64,000 bases of DNA from Rhyacichthys aspro. Lineage: Eukaryota; Chordata; Actinopteri; Gobiiformes; Rhyacichthyidae. Under the pieces are notes generated by a model. It saw only the letters and a list, made by a program, of their open reading frames with translations, was not told the DNA's origin and made no database searches. Shown piece after piece: positions 35,598 through 47,612 of the stretch (position 1 is the first letter of the stretch; every line of letters begins with the position of its first letter). The position numbers were made by a program, and so were the translations under genes. The stretch lies in assembly GCA_036850595.1 (NCBI GenBank), contig CM072153.1, positions 11,426,169 to 11,490,168 on the forward strand, written 5' to 3'.

Positions 35598-35953
35598 AAC
35601 CTAATTTGCATCACGACTACATCATGTAACCTTCAAGAGCATGAGTCAGTCTATGTTGGACACCTGGACAACTGAAATCTACCACTCTTTTTAACTTTAT
35701 GTCAATAATGAAGCAATTCAATTTTAAAAGGCAGTCTTGACAGTGGAAACATACAGCAGGTCTAACTTCCTGTTGAAAGAAAGCAGAATAATACAAGCTA
35801 AAATAAGTAGTGTATCTATGTATGTAATACCAGTAATATCCAGTTCTATACAAAGAATTAGTCTGCTCTATGGATTCGAGTTGGATTTTTCAGCAGCTGT
35901 ACCAACTTGTGTATAATATTAATTAATAATAACTGCCTCTTAACCCAATTGGA
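35598..35953 (+). repeat. Local direct duplication, unit 2
   Basis: Second unit of the tandem pair. It lacks about 40 nt between ACTGAAATCTACCACTC and the CAATAATGAAG word that unit 1 has. It carries an extra ~45 nt (CTTCCTGTTGAAAGAAAGC onwards) before the GTAATACCAGTAATATCC word. The many substitutions and indels show an old duplication. Confidence 0.9.
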
Positions 35954-36879
35954 CCCGATTCAAAATGGCTGTAAAGGGAGAATCCAGTCCCATTTCACAA
36001 AGAGAGACTTTTCAAAATTGAAATGAATGGCTGGCCGGGCTAATGTACATTATGTGAAGGTATTTTCAAGTAAGAAATTTTATTGTGTAAGTGTTAGATG
36101 AGATCAGCTACTTTAGGTAAACTATAAAATGGTTGGTTGTGACTGACAGCAACCATCTAGAACTTTTTCACTTTGCCAAACTGCCAGAATCCCTGCTTTT
36201 GTAGATGTCTGCACAGCTGCTGATGATCACAGGCAGATGAACAGCATCATAAAAATGTACATTTCCACTTTACATATCGCTTCATTCAATCAGTGCTCTT
36301 AAAATTCAGTCACAACATGTTCGTATGACCGCGTTGTGACACGTGACAGGAAGGTGTTATCCTGTGTGTTACGTTACTTCTCTCTTATCTACAGAGTAAT
36401 GGATACCAGCCGCTCTGCCCTGAAGGCTGCCTGTCTGCTCTCCATCACCGGACCATGACAGCGGGGCAGAACTCACTGACAGCTGACCCACACGGCCTGC
36501 ATACGGATACGCAATAACACACATACACACTCTTGCTTCAGATTATATGCAAACTTCTGCTTCCTGATCGGACTAGCTACATCTCTTCACACTTTCATTG
36601 TGCCCTTCCTGTTTGAGCATCTGTGTGCGCGGACAGCTGTGCAGTTACCGTCTTCCGCCCCTTCCCCGCGGTCAGTTCACTCTGCAGGTGGGCACCCAAT
36701 CCCCTCTATATGTCCTCCACACACCGAGACGCAGCTGATGGAGGAAGAGGTGACAGCTGAGAGGAGGAAACATAAGATCCTTGTACCTTGATGCTCTGTC
36801 TTGACTGAGTGAGAGGCTGAAACAGATCTGTCCAGTGTGAGAGTTTTATGAGCACAGACAGAACAGTGGTGGAACCATC
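35954..36879. other. Unique sequence, no gene seen
   Basis: 36400-36800 is more GC-rich and holds several short frames on both strands without recognisable products. Confidence 0.5.
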
Positions 36880-36965
36880 TACAGCTGGGGTGCTTAAACT
36901 TTTTCCCACAGAGGACCAAAACGGAAATGTATTAGTGAGGCACAGGGGAAATACAAAAAACCTTT
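36880..36965. mobile_element. Possible hAT element end
   Basis: CAGCTGGGGTGCTTAAACTT followed by TTTCCCACAGAGGACCAAAA resembles the CAGGGGTGCTCAAACTTTTT terminus of hAT non-autonomous elements. No opposite end is found; the downstream LINE may have separated them. Confidence 0.4.
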
Positions 36966-37125
36966 CTCTTCTTCCCAGGTTGGTTTAGCCATTTGTCTGT
37001 GAGTTCCATTTTTTTCTGATGATGTAGCGCCTAATAGGAAACTTTGTTTGTCCCAGTTTGACCCAGACCTTCAAAAAAATCATTTTTTTAAATCTTCACA
37101 ATGGCTAAGTATGCGTAAGCAGTAG

Positions 37126-37620
37126 TTGGTATGCAGTTTTGGTCACAAAACCAATTTTTCGGCCCAGTTTTGGCATCCAGGCCTCACTTTGGACATTGAG
37201 TCTGTGAACACGTACAAATATCTAGGTGTGAACATAGACGAAAAATTGTACAAAAAGGCTAAAACATGTTTTTTTCCCCTCAGGCCGTTAAAAACCTTCG
37301 ATGTTGTCTGTGTTTTACCAGTCTGTTGTTGCTGCTGTTCTTTTTTATGCTGCTGTGTGCTGGGACAATAACATCACTGCTAAGGACTGTGATAGGTTGG
37401 ACAAGCTGGAGAAGAGACTGGGTTCAGTAGTCAGGTGGGCACTGGACTCTGGGGGGGCTGTGGTGGAGAGGGGCATGAGGACCAGGGTGCAGGCCATCCT
37501 CAGTAACACCAAGCACCCTCTACATGACACTTTGCCGTCTCAGAGGAGCAGTCGAAACACAAGGCTCCAGTCAGTGCGCTGTAGGACTTTTATACCTGCA
37601 GCAATTCAATTTTACAATGT
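37126..37620 (+). pseudogene. L2/CR1-like LINE ORF2, C-terminal remnant
   Basis: This is the 3' end of a non-LTR retrotransposon reverse-transcriptase protein. Frame 1 reads ESVNTYKYLGVNID with the conserved YKYLGV motif that follows the polymerase domain, then a shortened KKAKTCFFPLRPLKTFDV. At about 37300 the reading moves to frame 2: MLSVFYQSVVAAVLFYAAVCW, then DRLDKLEKRLGSVV, HPLHDTLPSQRS and FIPAAIQFYN, the usual C-terminal landmarks. About ten residues are missing after EKL. All upstream parts (endonuclease, polymerase core) are absent, as expected of 5'-truncated LINE insertions. The copy is inactive. L2 versus another CR1-group clade cannot be settled by eye. Confidence 0.85.
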
Positions 37621-37790
37621 CCACTTAGGCTACATAATTTATTTATCAGTGTTTTTATGTAATTGTTTTATACTGTCTGTATGTATTGTTTCAGTGCTGC
37701 TGAGAAGGTCGGGAGCGGTTGACAATCTCAGGTTACAGAGAATCATCCTGGATTTTAGAACGTGGTGAACATCATAATCAGAATTTAGCA
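37621..37790 (+). mobile_element. Probable LINE 3' untranslated remnant
   Basis: The frame stays open by chance to 37768 but the protein similarity ends at about 37620. The segment closes near AATCAGAATTTAG, reminiscent of the TCTGA-type tails of this LINE group, without a clear tail array. Confidence 0.45.
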
Positions 37791-40308
37791 GTCTATGTAG
37801 CTGGTGATGCTAACAGCCAGTAAAGTGCCATAGAACTTTTTAAAATACTAGTGGAGCACATTACACAAGTATTTACTAGCCACAAAATGCTTTGATAATT
37901 AGCTTTTTAAAGAAATGTATATCTTACTTTTCTATAAAACAATCAATATATTATATTCAAACAGTCAATGAGAAAAAAATAGGTCTTTAAAACTAGAATT
38001 TCATTATGTTAAGTCAAAAAGAGCTGGACAAGCTTCCTCTTTAACAATTTATTCCACAGTCTCTTATTTATCTATTTCCTGGCTGTAGAGCACAAACTAA
38101 GCATCAAAACAAATTTTATTTATGTTTACTGTTCCATTTTATGTTTTTTTTTAGTAACTAGTATCTGATGACTCAACTGAGGATAGGAACTTTAAAGACC
38201 AAAGCAGAGACAGACACAAAAGGAGGTGGAGTGTAACGCACACACGTTTTCTCAAACACACCAAACTGATGCCAGTGGATCCTGTGAGGGCAGAGTCAAG
38301 TGTTGGGTTGATGTTTTTCTCTTCCTATGAATATTAATGATTCACACTCTCCTTCAAAACACGTCCAGGGCTGATTTACACAAAGACCAACAAAGAGCAC
38401 ATAAGTCAGCACAATAAAAATAAAGCAATAAAGGAACCAATTCTTCTTGTTTACAGAGATAGGTTATGAAAGTGTAATATTTGTTGCAGTGATTGAGAGT
38501 AATTCTGTGTGATGGTACAGAAAGCTGGTTAAGTAAACTGCAGCTGCTCAGTGCTGTCTTATTCTTTATTGGAAAGAGAGCAGAGCTGGGTTGGACATCC
38601 TCATCGATTGATATCATTGATCAAGTCAAGATGACATCTTAAGGTCCTGTTTTGTTTTACAGGCCATTCTTATTACAGTATGTTTTAGGTGATTAGGTTA
38701 GTTTGGTGAGTTTGTCACCCACTGCACATTTATTATCATTAGATAGTTTCACCTTTCTTTTTTTTTTTATAGTTTGCAGTTTGTTAGTTGCAGTTAGCTT
38801 ATTATATATTATTTGTACTTCCAATAATATACACATATTATTGAAGGATTATTGATATGCACCCTCAATGCCAAATGTTACATACAGTATTTATGTTTCT
38901 GTCTGCAAATGGCTTATGGAGCAATACATTTCATGGTATAGTGTCTTTGTCTCTGTTCACCTGCAGACATGTCTGTGCACTGATGGCTCAATTTATTGAA
39001 CTGTCCATTGAGGAGAATCAAACTTATGAGTCTGTTCAGACTAATTCTTCGTTGTTTACTTGTAGCAGTGGCCCAACTATGAATGCCATTATTCAGGTGT
39101 GTTACTTGATTAGGGGAAATCTGAATAACAGCTGTTCCACTTGGACAAAGACAATAGTCAAATTTCTGTAGTGCCATGTGACCACATGGAGTGTCAAACA
39201 TTTAAACCCAATGATAAGTATTTGAAAAGTCAAAGGCAAACAACCAACACCCTCCAAAAAGCAAGTAGTGACAGAGCAAGAGTACAAGTTTAGTGAGGGT
39301 TGTACACTGCTGTGAAGCGCTGAACCCAGATTTGCAGTCAATTAAATTGGATTTAGTGGCTCCATGATAAGATCCTCTCTAAATGGGTGTGTTCATATTG
39401 GACAGGGGCCTTATGTGTTGTCCCTCTGTTTACCTCCTCTTATTCTCTCCTCACTGTGGCTTGTCCTGAGCTCTGATACGTCCCGGAGGCAGCCTGTGCA
39501 GCCACCGCTGCAGCAGTGAGAGCCGCTGTAATCAAGACTATCCCTCCCCTGAGGCCTGCTGAGAGCGCCACACAAACAGCGCTTTATGAAGGCCGAGTAA
39601 AGAACGTGTACCTGCACTGGGATCAGGGAGAGGACTTTGTTTTATCCATTGCTTGAATTCTTTTCTTTCCATGTAGCCAATTATTTTCAAAAGTAAGACA
39701 ATTTACAAACATATCACACAAGCATTTGGAAAACTGGCCCTGAAATGCCAGATTGTATAATGACTAATTCCAGTTTCATCCAATAAGTTCAATTTAAAAA
39801 GAGCTATAATATTCGTTTATTGCTGGCCTCTATGTGGCATTTAGTTAATTTTCATCTGTAAAAAGTACAAATCAATCTGGCAAAATTTGGTTCACTTCAC
39901 AAACCATGCCACCTTTGTTCAGATCAGTTTGAGCACCCACTCATGCTCATCATCGAGGAAGACGCTGCTCGACACACTGAGTGTAAACTAAAGCTGGTAA
40001 CATGGCACAGCACATAGATTATTTGCAAGCTTTTGATCTTGAACCAGTAGGTATTATTTCTGTCCAACCAAGTCCCTAACCACTGTAGAGGATAAGATGG
40101 TGTGGCATGTACAAAGTACTATTTCTGTAGAGATATATTTAGTATCAGAGCAAATAGAGGAACATTAACAAAATATGTAAACATGCACTGTTGAACCATA
40201 ATAAATAGGTAATATACTGTAGGCTTTATAACAGAGCAATTTAATCAGAATCAGAAAAATATGACTCCATGGTTCACACGGAGGAACAAGCTTCTAAACC
40301 TAAAAAGG
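37791..40308. other. Unique sequence, no supported gene
   Basis: No recognised repeat. The frame at 38857-39171 (104 codons, plus) has no domain. 39410-39600 is GC-balanced with GCAGCCACCGCTGCAGCAG and GCTGTAATCAAGAC and might be regulatory; unproven. Confidence 0.5.
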
Positions 40309-40324
40309 TTTTTTTTTTTTTTTT
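40309..40324. repeat. Poly(T) run
   Basis: Sixteen T residues after TAAAAAGG; no attached element recognised. Confidence 0.85.
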
Positions 40325-43300
40325 ACACATTAGTCAGTTCACAGTCAGGGAACCAGTGGCTGGTTGGTGTAAAGGGGTGTTCTCCCAGTGTCATCTCCAA
40401 ATTAGCAATCCACTATTGTGAGTCAAACTTTGGGTGACCGAGGCTAAAAGCAGGTAGAGCTCAAAACTCTAATTCTTATTGCCAAATTCTTTTGCATTTT
40501 AACAATGGCACACACACAATATTCAATTACATTTCAGGAATGTTCAAAGAAAACTTTTAAAATGTTGTGGCCTCAAATTTACTTTGCAGTTGCAGTGGGT
40601 TGCACAGACAGACAATCCAAAATAGTCAAAGAAATGTGGTGAAGCCCTTTTATTTAAGAAATGAAGTTTGGCCAAATCTTTTACAAGAATGTGACATCTA
40701 AGTCATATTGAACTGAGCTGGAGTTGCCTGTTATATACAGTGTGGTATAAAACAGGATATACTTACATGATATATGACACTGTGGCAAAATACCACATGC
40801 ACATCACATTTAGTGTTCAAATAGTACACAACAGACAAATCAATGGCAGGGAACATGATGGACTTGCTCTCTCAGAAAAAGAAGAGACACAGGAGCCCTC
40901 TGAAACTGGATATATAAACATCTCAGCCAACCACAGCAGCTTGGATCAAAGCCTGAACGCCACCGCAGACTAAAGGGACTGCAGCGTGTGGACTTATTTA
41001 AAGTGAATGACAGTGCAGATAGCAGGAGAGACACTGCTGAGTCTGACTTTCAAGATAAATGGGTAAAGACATCCAATATTGTGCTGTAATATGACACAAG
41101 ACCTTCAGCAGTCTGATATAAATGATCTGAGATGAAACGATTACAGTTCATTGCGCAACAAAATATATTTGTATTTGAATAGAGTCATTTCATGATAAAT
41201 ATCAGATTATTGCTGAAAAGAACTACTCATGCCTATTTGTAATAAATGTAAATGACGAAATGATGAAATTGAATTTTCCATGTTTTGTGTCAAAATTGGT
41301 ATAGTCCTTCTTGGATTGAATGAATAAAGCTGAGTCTTGATTTAAGAACTAAAGAGGTATTGTAGTTCTTGCAGTAATCGCGCTGCTTATCTGCACAGGC
41401 CATTTTGAAAAATACATGTCTAGCTTTTGCTGAATGAGGTTAAGTGACAAAGTAAATGATATAAATATTGCTTATCTGATTTTAAAACCCTGGATAGAGT
41501 TACTGCTGAAAGACTAGAAGGCAGACGTGTGACGATTACTGCTGGTCTGAGTTTGTATGGAGGCTTCAGTAACTTAATGCTGCTCAGAATATTTTCAGTA
41601 TTGGCTAAAGAAAGTGTAATGTCCTGTGTACAATTAAAATGAATGAAAGGTTACTACAATACCCAGCACTTACTGCCAGCACACAAAACTGCCAAGGATG
41701 CTATCTTTTGACAAAGTGAGGTGTTTGGCCAGCAAATGTACAATTAACAGATGAGGAAGAAGTTCAGCGTGGACAGAGATGGCCAGCTGGCATGTACTGG
41801 GTCTACACAGATCACAGACCCACTTTTAAACTCAACTTTAAATTCATTCGAACAACTTTGATGAGTGAGTGAAATGGTGAAGTCTAAGAGTGGATTTAAT
41901 GAAACGCTATGTCGCTGGTTGAGCATAAATGGAGCGTGAGGCTGACCCACAGAGAAGATTGCAGGAGCGTCGTGTCTTTCAGTGGTAAAAGAGCTGATAT
42001 GTTACACGCTGAGCTCTTTATAGTAAATACAACGGCGATAAAACAGTCTATAATCTTAGCACATCCAAAACTTTACAAGAGCACATGTTTCTGCCATGAA
42101 ACCTCTGCATGGAATCCCAGTGTTTGCAGCCAAGCCAGTATAAAAGCTGCCAGGGTTTCCTAACACCACTGCGCTTTCACATTTAATAAGTGGCTCCCCG
42201 ATGTGTATTTGGACTTCAGCTTCGAACTATTACGTGCTAAAAGGAGCAGTAAAAGAAACACCCCTTTCTTTTATGAAAGCCATACTTAACCTTATTGTGC
42301 AGCTTTACCACTGGATACGTGACCTGTCTGTCCCTCAGGCCTGGGGCTTGTTAATGGTGCTTAAGGTCGACCACTTTTCTTTTGTAGGAACTTACTGCTG
42401 TAGCACAAACTTCAGCTCACTTTTTAGATCCCATGTAAAAGCATATAGATGTCTGTCACTGATGCAAATGTCTCATCAGAGTTATTCCAGCTCTGTTGTG
42501 AAAGGCTTGAATGGTTCCTGCGACGGATGACTGTTGAGCAAGAGCCAGAACTGAGAATAAATGGTTTGAATGCTTTTTATTCTCATAAAACCTCATAGAT
42601 GAGTTCTTGGTAGTCTGGTAGCGTGTTCTTAAAGGCCAAGGAGAGGGGTCATAGAGTTTATGTAATAAATTCATTCTGCCTTTGTATTGTTGACCTTGAA
42701 AACAAACTACATTTTTTCCCTCCTGCAGATACAACAACATAACAGAAAAGCTGCACCACATGTGTATTTACATGAATCACCGGCAGAAACTGAAGGTTTG
42801 TAAGGCCAACCCCTCTTGAAAAGCACTATAGAAATAAAATGTTCTATTATTTTTATTATACATCTTCTGTAACACTATCAATACTACTCACATAAATGGC
42901 TTTCACTTTTTGTATTGCATGAAATATGTTGACAGAAATGCTAAAATTCCTCTCCCATCTGCACAGATTTCAAACAACTTTTTCCAAAAAATACATCCAA
43001 TTTTTCAACATTTCATCATTTCACATTTCATTTAACCTTTTAGGCAGATCTTGTATTATTTTCTTCACTGTCTTCTATGTGTGCAAAACAACAGCATCAA
43101 ATCACACATAAGAAACGGTAATAATATAATACAAATATTCTAGTGTTGCACTTCAGTTTGCCTATTCTGACATCTGACAAATAAAACCTGTAGAGTTACA
43201 AAGACCAAAAAGACTCTGCTACTTGTTCAATATTTGTAAAACCCCACTCCCCCTCAGTTTGTGAACTATAGCCCGGGCTGGCCGCTCTACAAACCAGAGC

Positions 43301-44169
43301 CATCCTCATTGTGCCCTTGCTCTTCCTCTGAGACCGTCCACGTGTCTCCATACATCTGTCTGCGTTCATTTACCCATCTGTCCATCTGTGTGTCAGCCCC
43401 TGTGCGTGTGCCTGTGTAACCCCGCACATCCCCTGTGTCCAATCAGCTCATCTGACTGCATCGGGGCAGCAGAGAGCAGCAGCAGATGCCCACCTGTAAT
43501 TGGGACGCCAGGTAAGTGTAAATAGTCCAGGTAAACAGATGCTATTTTTGACGTCCAGGTTTGTACATGATTGTGTCGTGAGGACGTAAAAGTTTTGTAT
43601 GCAGAGAGTGATTTAGGAAAAGTTGGGAGCAGACGACGACACCTTTAAAAATCTCTTGAAATACTTATGTCTACAACACAGCGAAGATATCCCAGAAGAA
43701 TTTAAAGTTTTAGGGACATTTAAGGACAGTTAAGTCCACCAAAGCAGTAATTCAGTGACGTTTGACCCATAGCTCGACTGAAAAAGAGCCAAAGTCAGAG
43801 TGCCAGTATAATCTAGCATTAAACTTTAATGAATGCCATTAATGAGGCACATTTAGATGGAGACACACCTAATGAAACAACTGCACAAAACAAGCTCCAC
43901 ACAATTTACCTGCAGTAGATACTTTTTGTACATCTGCTTTCACAAGTGTAGTGGCAAAGTACTCATGTTAGGAATAACAGCACAGATGAGCATCTATTAA
44001 CATGGTGCTTGTTCTCTGGCAGCCTTCTGCAGTGAAATATGATGTGTTTTTCTAAATTCTGTAACAATTTTAATTTCTGGAACTATGTGGACTAAGAAAA
44101 TCACTGAGGTGTTTGTCTACAATTGAATCCTTCATTTTGATTTGGAAAAGAGCTGAACCTACATAATCT
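40325..44169. other. Unique sequence, no supported gene
   Basis: Frames up to 109 codons are without domains. AAAAGCACTATAGAAATAAA near 42819 followed by TTATTTTTATTAT resembles the end of a teleost retroposon (AAAGCGCTATATAAATAAA). 43250-43510 is GC-rich and unique, a possible regulatory block (GACTGCATCGGGGCAGCAG, CCACCTGTAATTGGGACGCC). Confidence 0.5.
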
Positions 44170-44386
44170 TGAACATTACCATTAAGCCTTTTCAAGACAT
44201 TATGCTTTTTGCACTTTTTTGGGATTTATTATTTTAGCATACTTAAAGTGCTTATTTGTTATGTTGTAATTATTTATATATTGGTAGATTGTTTGCCTGT
44301 TTAAAGTACTTGTCTGCGTTCTGCAAAATGCCATCTTGATTTTATGTTGCAAAGAAATGACAATAAACTGAATCTGAATCTGAACA
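44170..44386 (+). mobile_element. LINE 3' untranslated region with TCTGAA tail
   Basis: CTGCGTTCTGCAAAATGCCA, TCTTGATTTTATGTTGCAAA and GAAATGACAATAAACTGAAT run into repeated CTGAAT units (ACTGAATCTGAATCTGAA). This matches the 3' end of teleost L2-type LINEs, which terminate in an AATAAA-like word and a short hexamer array rather than poly(A). Only the 3' UTR is present, so it is an extremely 5'-truncated insertion in plus orientation. The left limit is approximate. Confidence 0.7.
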
Positions 44387-46974
44387 AAAAATCACCTGAG
44401 ATGAATGAGATGAACTTACTGTGGACCCCAAGAGTAGCTGCCGGGTATTCCCCAGGAACTAAGGTGGTGGCGGTGCACAGTGCCTTCACTACAGCAACAG
44501 GAAGAGCATTGTGCAGGGCCAGATAGACCACCATTAACATGCAGCATTTAAGCAAGAAGCTGTGGTGACCCTATGTAATGTCACAAGTGAGCATTTTTTA
44601 TTGTTTCACTGGCGTGTTTCCAAATGCTCTTTCTTCTTCCAACAATTATCTCTGAGCACCTTGTTGTGCATCAAAACGAGCAGGCAACTCAACTGTACTA
44701 AACTAAAATGTTCTCAGTCTGTTCATACTGATTTTTTGAAAAGATACTGAGAGTGTATGTAGGAATATTTGGGGAAAACTTGTACTTTCGTCTTTGTGAA
44801 AAAAGAAAATGAATTTGAATGTATTTTAATAGAATATCAACCAAATCATCTTTAAGATTAAAATCACAAAGCTAACATGAAATGAAATAACTGTCACTTA
44901 TCATTTCGGCCATAATGGAGCTGCCTTATATCATCATCAAGCAGTGGGCCTAAAAACCAGAGACAAGTTGCTTCTTGTTGCTTTTGGTGCTAATAGATAG
45001 TTCTTATCTCAGTTGTCGTCATAAATTGCTGATGTAATTTAGGAATTTTCACAGATAATTAATAAAGCATACCTTGCAGTGGTATTTATTGGCAGCAAGT
45101 GACATTATCTACAGAAGTGGAAAATGTAAGGCACAAAAGTTCGGGAGGAAATTATTAATATAGATTCATAGCATTGATTTACTAAAGTGAAATGCGAATA
45201 ATGTCAGCTGGTATTTAAGGCTCGGGGAAGCTCTCATTTAATACACTTTCAGATTATTTGTCACAACAGGAAGAAAAACACCAATTAGAGACTAAGTGTT
45301 GTTTATCATAACTGCCTTTCCAAATGTCAAACAATAAAACATAATGAAAATAAGCAGTGTTTAGGTTACACTGCCGTGATCACTCTTTACTTATCTTACT
45401 GAAATTGTCCTTCTCTCTGCTCATCCCTTCGTTTTGCAGTCCCTCAGTATCTACGCTAAGTATTGGTAATCACATTATCATGCTCTACTCTATGAAATAT
45501 CGTTTCGGTGACACCGGGATATGTGTGCGTCGGTGTGTGTGTGGACTTGATGATGGAGAGGCTGTCTGTATTTTTAATAAACACAACACTGCCACGCTTC
45601 ACCCGCTAACTGCCTTAGCATCGAACTTCACACACAACCAAAGCACAAACACACACGCACAGGCATCTGCCAAGACCGGCCTCAAACTTGTGGGGAATTT
45701 ATGTACAAATAATTACTTTTTAATAGCCAGTAATGTGATTTCCTGCCAAAGAAATATTCAAATGCATCTCAGGCAGTCCAGTATATTATGCGCCTGGAGC
45801 TACCGATGCGACTTAGGGGAGACGGCACGGGAAAGACGGATTATTGTTTGTGTGGTAATAATTATTTTACCCTTGTCATCTGCGGAGGGAAACGGGAGAT
45901 AATGCCTTTGTCTCCGAGTCTCGATCCTTCATTTTTTTCTCCTTCACTTTTATGAGTGTTGGTCTCGTTTTAAGGCAGTAATGGAAACTTTTATCCAGAA
46001 CATCAAGATAAACACGTTCATCCAGGCAGCATTTAGGCCTGACCTCTCTAATCTTACATCTTAGACCGACTGAGAAGACAGGAAGGGGATCCAAGGCCAG
46101 CTTAGAGCTTCTTTATTCAAATGGGACATCTCTGGAAGACCTCCCCACCACTTGTTTCCACCATTTGTATCTCAGATTGTCACCTTCTTTACCCAAACTG
46201 CTCCCACATCTCACTGTCCATCCTTCCCTAACTTCTCTTAAGGCAACAACTCTCCACCGACCTGAAAGTGGATCACGCATGTTTTGGACGTAGCCATGGT
46301 GTATCCAGTTCTCATCATCCTTCTTCCAAACCACTCCAGTGAAGGATGGTTCCTGGTTTGAGGAAGCACCATAGCAACTACAAAAGTAAAAAGTGCCCTT
46401 CAGTTTATCTCCGTCCGAGGGTCACCACAGCAGAGTAGCCCACATCTTTTATTGAGGGTGCTATGCGGTGAATCTGTTTCAGTCATTTAAACAGAAAATG
46501 AGTCATGTTGTGCATTCAGGACCAAAAAGGACTGAATGTGTTAGTATCAAGTCCTGGTTTTTGCAGATGTTAAAGATCATCAGCTGCAAATAATACAGTC
46601 CTTATCCTCATCAATGGAAGTGTTATTAAGAGTTTTCGGTTATTTGACTTTTCTGCGATTAAGCTGTTGAACTTATATAACAGCACTGAATTCAACCATC
46701 ATCTTCTCCAGTCACTTTTGTGCTGGATGTATTCCTAGCAGTACATTCTATCTATCACCCACTGCTACAACTGATGTGTCCACAGCTTTGTAATAAAATC
46801 AATAATGGATGAGGTCTGTCTGGCTCATCCTATTTGCAGGTTTTGATTGCGGATCCGCAATACCAACAGCGCAATACCAATAACAGCCTTGTTTTCTTTT
46901 GACTGTTTTGAATTTCGCACTAGACTTCACACATTCACTAAGACAAATATGATAAAATGTAAACACACATGTAG
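44387..46974. other. Unique sequence; longest chance frame in window
   Basis: A 181-codon plus frame (45357-45902) opens on GTG, has no domain and no splice context. A 73-codon minus frame (46113-46334; WIHHGYVQNMRDPLSGRWRV) is of unclear origin and may derive from an old repeat. Two candidate regulatory blocks inside the region are listed as one entry. Confidence 0.45.
45150..45905. promoter_or_regulatory. Candidate conserved non-coding region
   Basis: Unique sequence with two homeodomain-rich parts. 45150-45320 has AGGAAATTATTAATATAG, CACCAATTAGAGAC and TCATTTAATACAC. 45680-45900 has ATGTACAAATAATTACTTTT, TTCAAATGCATCTCAGGC, GACGGATTATTGTTTGTG and GGTAATAATTATTTTACC. The second part also has unusual CpG content (GATGCGACTTAGG, GACGGCACGGGAAAGACGG). 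No repeat explains it. Confidence 0.3.
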
Positions 46975-47310
46975 CACACATGTCAAACTCAAGGAGAAAG
47001 TGATTTTTTGGGACTTAATCAGAGACAAAAGGCACTAAACTATTCTAAAAACACGTAATAGGAAAGAATACCAGCACAAAATGACACTAAACAGGGTAAC
47101 CATCTACAACAAAGGAATTCACAAAATGATGTGTGAAAAAGAGAAAGGAGGAAATGAATGTTGAAAACAAAATGATGTGACAAAGATGAAACCTCACATT
47201 CAAACACTGTCAAATTTTACAAAAGATACCTAAGTGTCCCAACCTTTCACCCTTGAGAGGATTCTTATTTACAATGGCGGCCCCTCACCACTTTGAGTTT
47301 GACACCACTG
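46975..47310. mobile_element. hAT-type non-autonomous element
   Basis: The left end CACACATGTCAAACTCAAGG is mirrored by CTTTGAGTTTGACACCACTG at the right. The ends and the GGCCCCTCACCACTTTGAG subterminal word are those of a hAT MITE common in fish. The flanking octamers acatgtag and acttatac agree at five of eight positions, consistent with an old 8-bp target duplication. No transposase. The interior word AGGAAATGAATGTTGAAAA recurs in the related element at 49752-50213. Confidence 0.7.
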
Positions 47311-47514
47311 ACTTATACCCACCCACCTGGCTGCACCTGTGATCAAACTCCACAGGTAAGGCGTTTCAACAAATGTGTCAGATTTTACAGCTTTACCACA
47401 GAAACACAATTACGTTTTCTGAATCTCATTGCAAATCCAAAGTTCTTGTACCACTGCTAAACTGCTTCTATTACCTGTGCATCACTACTTTGTTCAAGCT
47501 CGAGCCTAGCCGAG
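47311..47514. other. Short unassigned segment
   Basis: Between the hAT element and the CpG-rich patch; nothing specific. Confidence 0.4.
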
Positions 47515-47612
47515 TGCGGGTTTGCCATGGCAACCGTTTCATGGCCATGTAGCGGGCGGGGCGGCGTCACTGACAAAAGAATCGTGTGCAAGCGTTCGTT
47601 CTGTCAGGTACG
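47515..47612 (+). promoter_or_regulatory. CpG-rich patch with X-box-like palindrome and GC boxes
   Basis: TTTGCCATGGCAAC (47521-47534) is a near-perfect RFX X-box (GTTGCCATGGCAAC) with one mismatch. GGGCGGGGCGG (47554-47564) gives overlapping Sp1-type GC boxes, followed by GCGTCACTGAC. CpG density is far above the AT-rich surroundings. TCTGTCAG followed by GTACGA at about 47605 could serve as a splice donor of a non-coding first exon, but no transcript is demonstrable. An unannotated promoter or a distal RFX-bound element are both possible. Confidence 0.35.

Noticed and set aside
45357..45902. 181-codon plus frame as a protein gene
   Set aside because: It opens on GTG, shows no domain, signal or repeat, and has no splice or promoter context; length is within chance for 64 kb in six frames.
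46113..46334. 73-codon minus frame (WIHHGYVQNMRD...) as a transposon protein
   Set aside because: Looks protein-like but I could not match it to any mobile-element protein I know; left as unassigned.
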